Origin: Gemella sanguinis ATCC 700632
GTDB taxonomy: Bacteria > Bacillota > Bacilli > Staphylococcales > Gemellaceae
Direction of reading: 5' to 3'
NCBI RefSeq assembly: GCF_000701685.1
Contig: NZ_JNJO01000005.1
Location: forward strand, 62,001 to 126,000
DNA: 64,000 nucleotides
The notes beneath the pieces were generated by a model that did no database searches, was not told the origin of the DNA, and worked only from the letters and a program-made list of their open reading frames with translations. Shown here one piece after another: positions 52,906-61,744 of the stretch (positions within the stretch are counted from its first letter, which is position 1; every line of letters starts with the position of its first letter). Both the position numbers and the translations under genes were made by a program.

Positions 52906-53682
52906 ATGTCTAAAGAATATTATCAAATGGGCTGGACATTAGATGATAATTATGAAGAAGATTATTTTTGTTCTAGAGATAATCATCGCTATTTTATTAA
53001 GAAAAATACTACTCCAATGATTGCAACACTTTCTGCTGAAGGTATTGTACCGACTCTCAGATGGACTAGAAGAATGAGTAATGGAGATGTTTTAATTGCT
53101 CAAGATTTTGAAAATGGTAGAACTTTGGATACTAAAGATATGACTGATCCACGTATACCTGAAATATTAAGAAAAGTCCATAGTTCACCAAAATTAAAAA
53201 GAATTATGCAGGCACAAGGATATCAGGAAGAAACTGCACATAGATCATTAGCTAATCTTAAATCATTAATTACTGATGATTTAAGAAAGAATAAGAATAT
53301 TCTTTATGCGATAAATTATTTAGAAAATAATTTACCTGAGGATAAGATTGAGTATACACCTTGTCATACGGATTTACATAAAGATAATTGGTTACTATCA
53401 GATAAAGGTAAATTGTTCCTAGTAGACTGGGAGCATGCGATATTAGGGGATCCAGCTATAGATATATCATTTATTCTTTATAGATATATTCCACAGAATA
53501 TGTGGGGAAAATGGCTTGAAATTTATGGTCAAAAACCTACTTTGAAGTATAGAAATAGATTGAAATGGTATATTACTTTACAGTCAGTAATTATGATTGT
53601 ATGGTTCCATGAAAAGAAATTATTCTCAGATATGAATAATTGGCTAGTATTTTTAGATAAAATTTTTAATGAATATATATAA
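52906..53682 (+). CDS. APH/choline-kinase-like phosphotransferase (YtmP type)
   Basis: This 258-residue kinase-fold protein starts at 52906 after AAAGGAGA. The catalytic Brenner-type loop TPCHTDLHKDNWLLSDKGKLFLVDWEHAILGDPAIDI supplies the catalytic aspartate (HTDLHKDN) and the metal-binding aspartate (VDWE). The family is best known for aminoglycoside, choline and homoserine kinases. This short Firmicute form (YtmP-like) usually precedes trmB, but here a HAD phosphatase follows, beyond a terminator. The substrate is unknown, and drug resistance should not be assumed. Confidence 0.82.
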   Translation: MSKEYYQMGWTLDDNYEEDYFCSRDNHRYFIKKNTTPMIATLSAEGIVPTLRWTRRMSNGDVLIAQDFENGRTLDTKDMTDPRIPEILRKVHSSPKLKRIMQAQGYQEETAHRSLANLKSLITDDLRKNKNILYAINYLENNLPEDKIEYTPCHTDLHKDNWLLSDKGKLFLVDWEHAILGDPAIDISFILYRYIPQNMWGKWLEIYGQKPTLKYRNRLKWYITLQSVIMIVWFHEKKLFSDMNNWLVFLDKIFNEYI

Positions 53683-53724
53683 GCATTATTAAGGAGAAAC
53701 CTAAATAATGCTTTTATTTTTTTT
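53682..53724 (+). terminator. terminator after the kinase-like gene
   Basis: AAGCATTATT pairs with AATAATGCTT across a short loop and is followed by T-rich sequence. Confidence 0.8.
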
Positions 53725-53776
53725 GCAAAAGGTGTAAAATAATAAAATAGAGATAATTCGGATACGGAGAAAAATA

Positions 53777-54544
53777 ATGAATATAAAAAAGTATAAGCTT
53801 TATTTAATTGATTTAGATGGTACTATATATAATGGAGAAAAGGAAATAAAGTATGCTAAAGAGTTTATTGAATATTTAAACAATAACAAAATAGATTATT
53901 TGTTTTTAACAAATAATTCGACAAAAGAACCTGAAGATGTAGTTAAAAAATTATATGATTTAGGAATCCAAACATCTGAAGAGCATGTTTACACATCTAG
54001 TGAAGCTACTAAAGCATATTTAATAAAAAAAGGTTATAAAGATATATATATAATAGGAGAAAAAGGATTAAAGGAGACGTTAAGTTCATTTAATCAACAT
54101 TTAGATTTAAATAACGTAGAGGCTGTTATTGTTGGTTTAGATAGAGAGCTTACATACGAAAAACTAACAGTTGCAACTAGAGCGGTTCTAAGTGGAGCTG
54201 AATTAATAGGAACTAATCCGGATACCTTACTTCCAACAGCAGAAGGTTTTATCCCAAGTAATGGAGGGCAAATAAAATATTTGGAGCATGCAACGAGTAC
54301 TGCTGCTACAGTAATTGGAAAACCTAATAGAATAATAATGGAAAGTGCGATGAATTTGTTTAATTATAATAAAGATGATATAGTTATGGTTGGAGATAAT
54401 TATGATACTGATATAATGTCTGGTATTAATAGTAATATTGATACAATTCACGTTCAAACTGGAGTTACAACCTTAGACCAGTTAAAAGAAAAAGAGATTC
54501 AACCAACGTATACAATAGAAGATTTATCAAAATTAATAGATTAA
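53777..54544 (+). CDS. HAD-superfamily sugar phosphatase (NagD/YutF-like)
   Basis: This 255-residue HAD hydrolase has motif I LIDLDGTIYNG (nucleophile and acid/base aspartates at the N-terminus), motif II FLTNNST, a C2-type cap, a lysine in IGKPNRIIMESAM and motif III GDNYDTDIMSGINSNIDTIHVQTG. This is the NagD-like pattern of Firmicute TIGR01457-type proteins (from memory). It should dephosphorylate a small phosphate ester such as a sugar or nucleoside phosphate; the substrate is not defined. It is followed 20 bases later by map. Confidence 0.9.
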   Translation: MNIKKYKLYLIDLDGTIYNGEKEIKYAKEFIEYLNNNKIDYLFLTNNSTKEPEDVVKKLYDLGIQTSEEHVYTSSEATKAYLIKKGYKDIYIIGEKGLKETLSSFNQHLDLNNVEAVIVGLDRELTYEKLTVATRAVLSGAELIGTNPDTLLPTAEGFIPSNGGQIKYLEHATSTAATVIGKPNRIIMESAMNLFNYNKDDIVMVGDNYDTDIMSGINSNIDTIHVQTGVTTLDQLKEKEIQPTYTIEDLSKLID

Positions 54545-54564
54545 GTATAAAATAGGAGAATAAA

Positions 54565-55326
54565 ATGATTATAAAAACTGAAGAACAATTAGAAAAAATG
54601 AAAGAGATAGGTTTCATTTGTGCAACTATAAGAGATGAAATGAAAAAGAAAGCAGTACCTGGAGTATCTACAAAAGAATTGGATAACATTGCAAAGGAAT
54701 TATTTGAAAAGTACGGAGCTAAATCAGCTCCAATAACTGAATATGATTTTCCAGGATATACTTGTATATCATTAAATTATCAAGCTGCACACGGAATTCC
54801 ATCTAGCGCAAAAATTCTAAAAGATGGAGATTTATTAAATATTGATGTTTCTGGTTGTAAAGATGGATATTACGCTGACACAGGTGTTTCATTTGTAGTT
54901 GGTGAAGTAGATGATATCATGAAACAGAAAGTATGTGAAGTAGCGGAAGAAGCTTTCTATGAGGGAATAAAACATGCTGTAGCAGGTAGCAAAATAAATC
55001 AAATTGGAAAAAATATACATAAAAAAATAAAAGAACATAAATTAGAAGTTATTGAAAATTTAACAGGGCATGGAATTGGGACTTCTTTACACCAAGAACC
55101 GCAACATGTATTTAACTACTTTGATCCATGGGATAATTTATTATTAAAAGATGGTATGTGTTTAGCTGTTGAACCTTTCGTATCAACTAAAGCTAAGATA
55201 GTTACAAATACAGATAAAGACGATTGGGAATTAGTCGCAAAAGATGGTTCTTACATTGCGCAATATGAACACACAATAGTAGTTCGAGAAAATCAAGAGC
55301 CATTAATTTTAACTAAAATAGATTAA
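54565..55326 (+). CDS. map: type I methionine aminopeptidase
   Basis: This 253-residue enzyme removes the initiator methionine from nascent proteins. It lacks a zinc-finger extension. Metal ligands are in NIDVSGCKDGYYADTGVSF (two aspartates), LTGHGIGTSLHQEPQ (histidine), CLAVEPFVS (glutamate) and YIAQYEHTIVV (glutamate). The sequence resembles the Firmicute variants with a cysteine or glycine before the aspartates. It is probably co-transcribed with the HAD phosphatase. Confidence 0.95.
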   Translation: MIIKTEEQLEKMKEIGFICATIRDEMKKKAVPGVSTKELDNIAKELFEKYGAKSAPITEYDFPGYTCISLNYQAAHGIPSSAKILKDGDLLNIDVSGCKDGYYADTGVSFVVGEVDDIMKQKVCEVAEEAFYEGIKHAVAGSKINQIGKNIHKKIKEHKLEVIENLTGHGIGTSLHQEPQHVFNYFDPWDNLLLKDGMCLAVEPFVSTKAKIVTNTDKDDWELVAKDGSYIAQYEHTIVVRENQEPLILTKID

Positions 55327-55342
55327 TAATTTTTATAATAAG

Positions 55343-55371
55343 TTGACAAGATAGAAAAAATGTTTTAAGAT
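55343..55371 (+). promoter_or_regulatory. promoter of topA
   Basis: TTGACA (55343-55348), 17-bp spacer, TAAGAT (55366-55371), 34 bp before the topA start. Confidence 0.8.
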
Positions 55372-55405
55372 ACTACTTATTAAAAAGATAAATGGAGAGA
55401 ATCAA

Positions 55406-57457
55406 ATGGCAGAAAATTTAGTAATAGTCGAATCTCCTTCAAAAGCAAAAACAATTGAAAAATATTTAGGGAAAAAATATAAAGTAATATCTTCAAAAGG
55501 TCATGTAAGGGACCTTCCTAAAAGCAGAATGGGAGTAGAAGTACAAGATAATGGTAGTATAGGAGTAGATTATATTTCTATTCGTGGTAAAGGGGATGTT
55601 ATAAAAAGCTTAAAAAAAGAAGCAAAAGGAAAGAAAGTATTTCTTGCTTCCGACCCTGATAGAGAAGGAGAAGCAATAGCATGGCATATTGCACATATTT
55701 TAGGATTAAATAGTAACGATGTAAATCGTGTTGTATTTAATGAGATTACAAAGGATGCTGTGAAAGATGCAATTAAACATCCTAGAAAAATCAATACAGA
55801 TTTAGTACAATCTCAACAGGCGAGAAGAATATTAGATCGTCTAGTTGGTTATAATATATCACCTGTATTATGGAAGAAAGTAAAACCAAAATTATCTGCA
55901 GGACGAGTTCAAAATGCAGCATTAAAGTTAATTGTTGATAGAGAAGAAGAAATCCAAAACTTTATTCCACAAGAATACTGGACATTACCAATTGGCTTTA
56001 TAAAAAATAGAAAGGTACTAACTGCAAATTTCTATTCATTTAAAGGTGAAAAGATAAAACTAGAAAGTAAAAAAGATGTTGATAAGATAAAAAAAGCAAT
56101 TAAAGGAGAAACATTTAAAGTAATAGATGTTGCAAAATCTAAGAAAAATAGAAATGCTCCTAATGTATATATAACATCTACAATGCAACAAGATGCTTCT
56201 AGAAAAATTAATTTTAAAACACGTAAAACTATGAGCGTTGCTCAAGAATTATACGAAGGAATTAACTTGAAAAAACTAGGAGGAGTTACTGGGCTTATAA
56301 CGTATATGAGAACAGACTCTACTAGGGTATCAGACGAAGCTATGAAGATGGCTAGCGAATATATAACAAAAAATTATGGTAAAGAATATTTAGCTACTTC
56401 AGTTAGAACAAAAAAATCAAATAAAAACATCCAAGATGCTCATGAGGGAATACGTCCAACAAATATTAACTTTACTCCTGAAAGTATTAAAGAATATTTA
56501 TCAAATGATCAATATAAACTTTATAAATTAATTTGGGAGAGATTTGTAGCTAGTAGGATGAGTCCTGCGGTTTATGAAACTATATCAACTACTTTTGAAA
56601 ATAATAAAGTTGTTTATAGAGGAGCAGAGTCTAAACTACTATTTAATGGTTTTTTAGCAGTCTTGAAAGAAAAAGAAAAAGTTAAGTCTGTTCCTGAATT
56701 TGAAGTCGGAGAAGATGCTAAAATAAAAAGCATAGATGAAGAACAACACTTTACGCAGCCGCCAGCCCGTTATTCAGAAGCGAAACTTATAGCTGAATTA
56801 GAAGATTTAGGTATTGGCCGTCCATCAACATATGCGACAATAGTTGATACATTGCAAAAACGATATTATGCTAAACTACAAAATAAAGTATTTACACCAA
56901 CTGAATTAGGTACATTAGTAAGTAAAATAACAGAAGAGTATTTTCCTGATGTAATAAATACTAAGTTTACAGCAAGTCTTGAGAATCAACTTGACGATAT
57001 TGCAGAAGGTAAGGCAGAGTGGGAAAAAACAATTTATGATTTCTATTCTGGATTTAGAAAAGATGTTGAAAAAGCAGAGTCTGAAATGGAAAAGGTAGAA
57101 ATTAAACAAGAACTAACCGGGGATAATTGCCCAGAATGTGGTTCGCCATTAGTATATAAATTAGGTAAATTCGGTAAATTTATCGCTTGTTCAAACTTTC
57201 CAGAGTGTAGATATACTAACACAATTCAGAAAAAAGTAGGGGTTACTTGTCCGAAATGCCATAAACATGATGTACTAGAAAAGAAATCAAAAAGAGGAAA
57301 AGTATTTTATGGTTGCGAAGGATTTCCAAAATGTGATTTTGTTTCATGGGATAAACCTATAAATCGACAATGCCCAAAATGTAATAACATCCTTTTTGAA
57401 AATAAAAAAGGTGTCTACTGCAATAATTGTGATTACAAAGAAGAAATTAAAAAATAA
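55406..57457 (+). CDS. topA: DNA topoisomerase I
   Basis: This 683-residue type IA topoisomerase relaxes negative supercoils. The Toprim domain (VIVESPSKAKTIEKYLG, and LASDPDREGEAIAWH with acidic metal ligands) opens the protein. The active-site tyrosine lies in GLITYMRTDSTRVS (about residue 300). The C-terminus has three zinc-ribbon motifs (CPECGSPLVY...CSNFPEC, CPKCHKHDVLE...CEGFPKC and CPKCNNILF...CNNC). Length is typical of Firmicutes. In Bacillus, dprA lies just upstream of topA; here map does. Confidence 0.97.
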   Translation: MAENLVIVESPSKAKTIEKYLGKKYKVISSKGHVRDLPKSRMGVEVQDNGSIGVDYISIRGKGDVIKSLKKEAKGKKVFLASDPDREGEAIAWHIAHILGLNSNDVNRVVFNEITKDAVKDAIKHPRKINTDLVQSQQARRILDRLVGYNISPVLWKKVKPKLSAGRVQNAALKLIVDREEEIQNFIPQEYWTLPIGFIKNRKVLTANFYSFKGEKIKLESKKDVDKIKKAIKGETFKVIDVAKSKKNRNAPNVYITSTMQQDASRKINFKTRKTMSVAQELYEGINLKKLGGVTGLITYMRTDSTRVSDEAMKMASEYITKNYGKEYLATSVRTKKSNKNIQDAHEGIRPTNINFTPESIKEYLSNDQYKLYKLIWERFVASRMSPAVYETISTTFENNKVVYRGAESKLLFNGFLAVLKEKEKVKSVPEFEVGEDAKIKSIDEEQHFTQPPARYSEAKLIAELEDLGIGRPSTYATIVDTLQKRYYAKLQNKVFTPTELGTLVSKITEEYFPDVINTKFTASLENQLDDIAEGKAEWEKTIYDFYSGFRKDVEKAESEMEKVEIKQELTGDNCPECGSPLVYKLGKFGKFIACSNFPECRYTNTIQKKVGVTCPKCHKHDVLEKKSKRGKVFYGCEGFPKCDFVSWDKPINRQCPKCNNILFENKKGVYCNNCDYKEEIKK

Positions 57458-57466
57458 ATATATAAT

Positions 57467-57502
57467 AAGTCAGAAAATATATAATTTTTCTGGCTTTTTT
57501 AT
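57467..57502 (+). terminator. terminator of topA
   Basis: AAGTCAGAAAA pairs with TTTTTCTGGCTT (one G-U), followed by a T-run. Confidence 0.82.
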
Positions 57503-57659
57503 TTTTATAGCAAGGTTATCAAGAAAACGTTTTTATAAATTAAAGAAAATATTGATAATATAACAGATAAAAGGTTTACATTGAAGATAAACAAAACGGA
57601 ATTATCAGAAAATTATCTTAAATTTCTTGAAAAAATAGCGATTTTTTTTCGGAATTCTA

Positions 57660-57688
57660 TTGACAAATCCTTGTAAATATATTATTGT
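57660..57688 (+). promoter_or_regulatory. promoter of the brnQ gene
   Basis: TTGACA (57660-57665), 17-bp spacer, TATTGT (57683-57688), 45 bp before the start. No T-box or leader peptide was recognised in the 158 bases between terminator and promoter. Confidence 0.7.
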
Positions 57689-57732
57689 AAGTAAATATCA
57701 AAAGAAATTATATAAAATTAGGAGGAGATGTA

Positions 57733-59067
57733 ATGTTAAAATTTATAAAGAAAAATTCTTATATATCAATCGGACTTATGTTATTTGCACTATTCTTTGG
57801 TGCTGGTAATTTAATTTTCCCAGCATTTTTAGGTCAAAACGCTGGAAGTAACTTACCAGTAGCAATGACTGGATTTATTATTATGGGGGTTGGACTTCCA
57901 CTATTAGGTGTATTAGTTATGGGATATTCAGGAGCTGTAGATTTACTAGAATTATCTAGTAGAGCAGGTAAGGTTTTTGGTGTAACTTTTACTACACTAC
58001 TTTATTTAACAATTGGACCTTTCTTTGCAATTCCTAGAACTGGGACAACAACATACGAATTAGGTCTATCTAGTTTCTTCCCAGAAAGTAGTCAAATTGT
58101 TGCGCAAGCAGTATTTTTAGCAATTTTTATGGGATTAACTTTATGGTTATCAATTAGCCCAAATAAACTTGTTGATAGAATTGGAACAGTAATTACTCCA
58201 GTATTATTATTATCTATGGTAATATTAATTATTGCTTCATTAGTTAATCCAATGGGAAGTGCTCAAGCACCTACTGAACTTTATTCTACAAGTTCAACAG
58301 CATTCTCTAATGGACTAATGGAAGGATACAATACAATGGATGCTTTAGCTTCATTAGTATTTGGTATTATTGTTATCAATGCTGTTAAATTATATGGAGC
58401 TAAAACAAAAAGTGAAGTATTTAAAAATACTACAAAAGCAGCAGTTATTGCAGCAATATTACTAGCGTTAGTTTATGTATTTATTTCTAATATTGGAATG
58501 ACTTCAGTATCTGTATTAGGATTACAAAAAACTGGAGCTGGAGTATTAACTGGAGCTACTACTTACTACTTTGGTTCAGTAGGAAAAATTTTATTATTCG
58601 TAATCGTATTTTTAGCTTGTTTAACTACAAGTGTAGGTTTAGTAACAGCTTGTTCAACTTATTTCGTAAGATTATACGATAAAATTAGTTATAAAGCTTA
58701 CGCAGTAGGATTAACTGTTTTCTCTTTTGCTGTTGGTAACTATGGACTAGCTGCTATTATTAAAGGGGCAGTACCAGTATTAGTACTTTTATATCCACTT
58801 ACTGTGGTATTAATACTACTAGGTTTCTTAAATAACTTATTTGGTGGTAAAAAAGTTGTTTATGTAACTACAGTTACACTTACAGCATTATACAGTCTAT
58901 ATGCAACTATTACTTCAACTCTTGGTGTATCAGTTGTAGCTATTGATAATGTTTTAGTAAAAGTATTACCTATTCAAGGTGATTTTGCTTGGATAAACTT
59001 TGCTGTTGTAGGAGCAGTGTTAGGGCTAGTATTATCATTAAAATTCAAAAAAACAATAAATGACTAA
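57733..59067 (+). CDS. brnQ: branched-chain amino acid:cation symporter BrnQ
   Basis: This 444-residue membrane transporter has 12 helices. The LIVCS family N-terminus is clear: ISIGLMLFALFFGAGNLIFPAFLGQNAG, with the unwound GAGNLIFP helix, and then LTIGPFFAIPRTGTTTYELG. It imports leucine, isoleucine and valine, probably with sodium. It is a single gene with its own promoter and terminator. It may be functionally linked to the azlC gene at the window's right end, which belongs to a branched-chain amino acid exporter family. Confidence 0.94.
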   Translation: MLKFIKKNSYISIGLMLFALFFGAGNLIFPAFLGQNAGSNLPVAMTGFIIMGVGLPLLGVLVMGYSGAVDLLELSSRAGKVFGVTFTTLLYLTIGPFFAIPRTGTTTYELGLSSFFPESSQIVAQAVFLAIFMGLTLWLSISPNKLVDRIGTVITPVLLLSMVILIIASLVNPMGSAQAPTELYSTSSTAFSNGLMEGYNTMDALASLVFGIIVINAVKLYGAKTKSEVFKNTTKAAVIAAILLALVYVFISNIGMTSVSVLGLQKTGAGVLTGATTYYFGSVGKILLFVIVFLACLTTSVGLVTACSTYFVRLYDKISYKAYAVGLTVFSFAVGNYGLAAIIKGAVPVLVLLYPLTVVLILLGFLNNLFGGKKVVYVTTVTLTALYSLYATITSTLGVSVVAIDNVLVKVLPIQGDFAWINFAVVGAVLGLVLSLKFKKTIND

Positions 59068-59080
59068 TAATTATTTATAA

Positions 59081-59118
59081 AGAGAGTACAAACTATTTTG
59101 TACTTTCTTTTTTTTATT
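59081..59118 (+). terminator. terminator of brnQ
   Basis: AGAGAGTACA pairs with TGTACTTTCT (one G-U) across a short loop and is followed by a T-run. Confidence 0.82.
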
Positions 59119-59138
59119 CAAAAAATGATTATTGTATT

Positions 59139-59167
59139 TTGACATTAGTAGAAAGCAATGGTATTAT
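59139..59167 (+). promoter_or_regulatory. promoter of the degenerate ABC gene pair
   Basis: TTGACA (59139-59144), 17-bp spacer, TATTAT (59162-59167). The leader to the start codon at 59240 is about 70 nt. Confidence 0.75.
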
Positions 59168-59239
59168 ATATAAGACATAAAAATTATAAGATAAGGATTA
59201 TTATCACTATAAAAATTTTTTATAGATATAGGAGTAGCA

Positions 59240-60085
59240 ATGGTACTAGAATTTAAAGAATATAAAAAGAAAGTTAAAAAAAATACAGTATTAGAGTTAG
59301 ACTTAAAGCTAGATAGTGGTGAAATACTAACGATAGTTAGTAATGAAGTAGAAAGTTTACAATTAATTAAAGACTCTATTAAAGATAAAGTTAGTTATAA
59401 AGGAAAAATTTTATTTAATGATAAAAATGCATCAAAGGAAAAATTAATATTTACTGATGATTTTGGTTTTTATAATCATTTATCATTAATAAAGAATTTC
59501 AGGAAGATTTTACCATTATTTAATGTTAATTTATCAAAAGAAGAACTTATAAAAGAATTTGAGTCTGTCGATTTAAAACCAGGTGTGAAATATAAAAAAC
59601 TATCAAAAAATAAAAAGATAAAACTGCACACCCTATTTTCAATTTTAATAAATCAAAGCTTAATAGTTGTTGACTATTCTGAAGAGACTTTAACTTCAGA
59701 GGACAAACATCAAATTAGAGAGTTAATATTATCAAAATCAAATAACGAAAATATAGTAATATTAGATACTATACTTAATCAATATAATGATATTGCAGAC
59801 TATATATTAGTAATATCTGATAATGTTAAGTCATATTATGGTTCAATCGATGATGTATTAATTATTAGATCACTTGTTGCAGTAAGTATATCTAATCATC
59901 ATAATCTAGAAAATATTCTTAAAGATTATCAGTATACTGTTGATGATGAAGGTGAAGTTGTAATTAGAGAGGAAGTACTAGAGGAGGTTCTATTTGAGTT
60001 GCTTAAAAATGATATAGAAGTTTATCAAATAAGAAATCTAGGTGAAAAAATAAAACTTTACCAAGGGAAAGGAGAAGAACTATAA
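59240..60085 (+). CDS. degenerate ABC-type ATPase domain protein
   Basis: This 281-residue protein follows the layout of an ABC nucleotide-binding domain but lacks its catalytic residues. GEILTIVSNEVESLQLIKDSI (28-47) occupies the place of Walker A (GEIxxIxGxNGxGKST) without the Gly-Lys-Ser. YKKLSKNKKIKLHTLFSIL (118-136) replaces the LSGGQ signature. SLIVVDYSEETLTSEDKHQI (140-158) replaces Walker B LDEPTxGLD, keeping one aspartate but losing the glutamate. VILDTILNQYNDIADYILVIS lacks the switch histidine. The frame is intact and well translated (GGAG site), so it appears maintained, perhaps as a non-hydrolysing partner or regulator. Its stop overlaps the permease-like gene start. Confidence 0.72.
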   Translation: MVLEFKEYKKKVKKNTVLELDLKLDSGEILTIVSNEVESLQLIKDSIKDKVSYKGKILFNDKNASKEKLIFTDDFGFYNHLSLIKNFRKILPLFNVNLSKEELIKEFESVDLKPGVKYKKLSKNKKIKLHTLFSILINQSLIVVDYSEETLTSEDKHQIRELILSKSNNENIVILDTILNQYNDIADYILVISDNVKSYYGSIDDVLIIRSLVAVSISNHHNLENILKDYQYTVDDEGEVVIREEVLEEVLFELLKNDIEVYQIRNLGEKIKLYQGKGEEL

Positions 60086-60843
60086 TGTTTTTAATAGAAT
60101 TTGGAAAAATATTTAGAAGAAATTTCAACTATCTTTTTGGTTTAATAGTTTTACTAATAAGTACAGGTTGTATATATAATCTAAAATCAATATCAACGTA
60201 CTATGAAATACCAGAAATTAATACAATGTTCAATATTGTTTTAAAAATTGTTCTAGTTTTAGTTATTTTCATTATGGGTATTAATTATATTTATTCTTAT
60301 AGAGAGGATTATATAACAAAGGTTAGTACATTATTAATAATGACAAATAAGAAAGTAAGTCGTGATATTTCTTCAATTTTAGCAAGTTTGATTTACTTTT
60401 TTGTGTATTATTTAGTATTAGTTTGTGGAACTTGTGCAGTGTTGTATTCAAAAAATAAAGGAACATTCTTAGATATTAGAGATGCTTTTCTTACTGGACA
60501 TACAATATATTCTTATGTGTTAATGATTATATTAATGTTGTTATTTGCAAACCTAGTATTTTTATTAATGATATCTTTATTTAATAATACTAATATAGCT
60601 ATTGCATTGTCTTTACTATTTTTTGTTGGTGGAGATGTAGTATCAAAACTATTAGAATCTCGTATATCATTTTTATCAGGTAAACTAGATAATAGTATCC
60701 TGAATATATTTGCAAAGGTATTTAGTAACCTTAATCAAAATATTGACTTAAATGTAACAACATTCTTACCATTAGTTTTAAATATGGCCGGATTAGTATT
60801 AGTGATTTTTGTAGTTAGATTAATAAAAAGAGTAGTTTCATAA
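60085..60843 (+). CDS. ABC-2-like membrane permease partner
   Basis: This 252-residue membrane protein has about six hydrophobic helices and basic cytoplasmic loops (KIFRRNFNY, IMTNKKVSRDI and RLIKRVVS at the C-terminus). No sequence motif names a family, but size, topology and one-base coupling to the ABC-like gene suggest the membrane half of an ABC-2/bacitracin-type export or sensing unit. The pair is followed by terC with a 14-base gap. Function and substrate are unknown. Confidence 0.62.
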   Translation: MFLIEFGKIFRRNFNYLFGLIVLLISTGCIYNLKSISTYYEIPEINTMFNIVLKIVLVLVIFIMGINYIYSYREDYITKVSTLLIMTNKKVSRDISSILASLIYFFVYYLVLVCGTCAVLYSKNKGTFLDIRDAFLTGHTIYSYVLMIILMLLFANLVFLLMISLFNNTNIAIALSLLFFVGGDVVSKLLESRISFLSGKLDNSILNIFAKVFSNLNQNIDLNVTTFLPLVLNMAGLVLVIFVVRLIKRVVS

Positions 60844-60857
60844 TATAAGGAGGTTAA

Positions 60858-61628
60858 TTGATAATAATGGATTCACAAATTATAATTCAGTATTTAATTG
60901 TTTTACTAAGTTTGATAGTGTTAGAAGGTTTACTTTCTGCTGATAATGCAATTGTTTTAGCGGTTATGGTAAGACATTTACCACCTAAAGAACAAAAGCA
61001 TGCTTTATTATATGGACTAGCAGGAGCATTGATCTTTAGAATTATTGCTATATTCTTAATAACAATATTAGCTCAATACTGGCAAATTCAAGTCTTAGGT
61101 GGTCTATATTTACTTTTTATGGCTGGTAGTCATATCAAAGAATTTTTTGATAAAAGAAAAAATAGTACTGAAGAGGAAATTAAAGCACCTAAAAAACAAA
61201 GTGGTTTTTGGTCTACAGTAATTAAAGTTGAGTTAACTGATATTGCTTTTGCAATTGACTCTATATTAGCTGCTGTAGCAATAGCAATTACTTTACCACA
61301 TATTTCAGAAACTTCAATTGGTGGGATAAATCTTGGACAATTTTCAGTAATGGTTATAGGAGGATTCGCTGGAGTAGTAATAATGAGATATGCAGCAAAT
61401 ATTTTCATAAGAGTGTTAGAAAAAAAACCAGGTTTAGAAGTAGCCGCCTTCTTAATAGTTGGCTGGGTAGGTATAAAGCTTTTTGTTATTGCTGCAGCCC
61501 ATGAGAAATTAGCTCTAATACCCGCTGATTTTCCTCACTCAACCTTATGGACAGTAATATTTTGGGCAGTATTACTTGGACTATTAGTCTGGGGTGTACT
61601 TGTATCAAAAAGATTTGAAGAAAAATAA
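60858..61628 (+). CDS. TerC-family integral membrane protein
   Basis: This 256-residue membrane protein has about seven helices and TerC signatures: LEGLLSADNAIVLAVMVRHLP near the N-terminus and VELTDIAFAIDSILAAVAIA (about 122-141), each with the acidic residues proposed for metal binding. Members are linked to manganese export and metallation of exported enzymes; tellurite resistance is the historical name only. The start is either TTG at 60858, four bases after GGAGG, or ATG at 60867, thirteen bases after; the choice is open. Confidence 0.9.
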   Translation: MIIMDSQIIIQYLIVLLSLIVLEGLLSADNAIVLAVMVRHLPPKEQKHALLYGLAGALIFRIIAIFLITILAQYWQIQVLGGLYLLFMAGSHIKEFFDKRKNSTEEEIKAPKKQSGFWSTVIKVELTDIAFAIDSILAAVAIAITLPHISETSIGGINLGQFSVMVIGGFAGVVIMRYAANIFIRVLEKKPGLEVAAFLIVGWVGIKLFVIAAAHEKLALIPADFPHSTLWTVIFWAVLLGLLVWGVLVSKRFEEK

Positions 61629-61633
61629 TAAGA

Positions 61634-61670
61634 AAGAAACTAGAAATCATAATTCTAGTTTCTTTTTCTT
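61634..61670 (+). terminator. terminator of terC
   Basis: AGAAACTAGAA pairs with TTCTAGTTTCT across a short loop and is followed by a T-rich run. Confidence 0.85.
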
Positions 61671-61744
61671 ATGTACAATAACTACTATATGTGATATAAT
61701 TTTTTACTATAATAAGATTTTAATTATGTAATGGAGGTGTAAAA

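Noticed and set aside
52906-53682. Aminoglycoside resistance gene
   Set aside because: The protein shares the kinase-fold catalytic loop, but it resembles the YtmP-type housekeeping family in length and sequence. Resistance is not supported.
60858-61628. Tellurite resistance determinant
   Set aside because: TerC-family proteins are widespread metal-related membrane proteins. No other ter genes are present.
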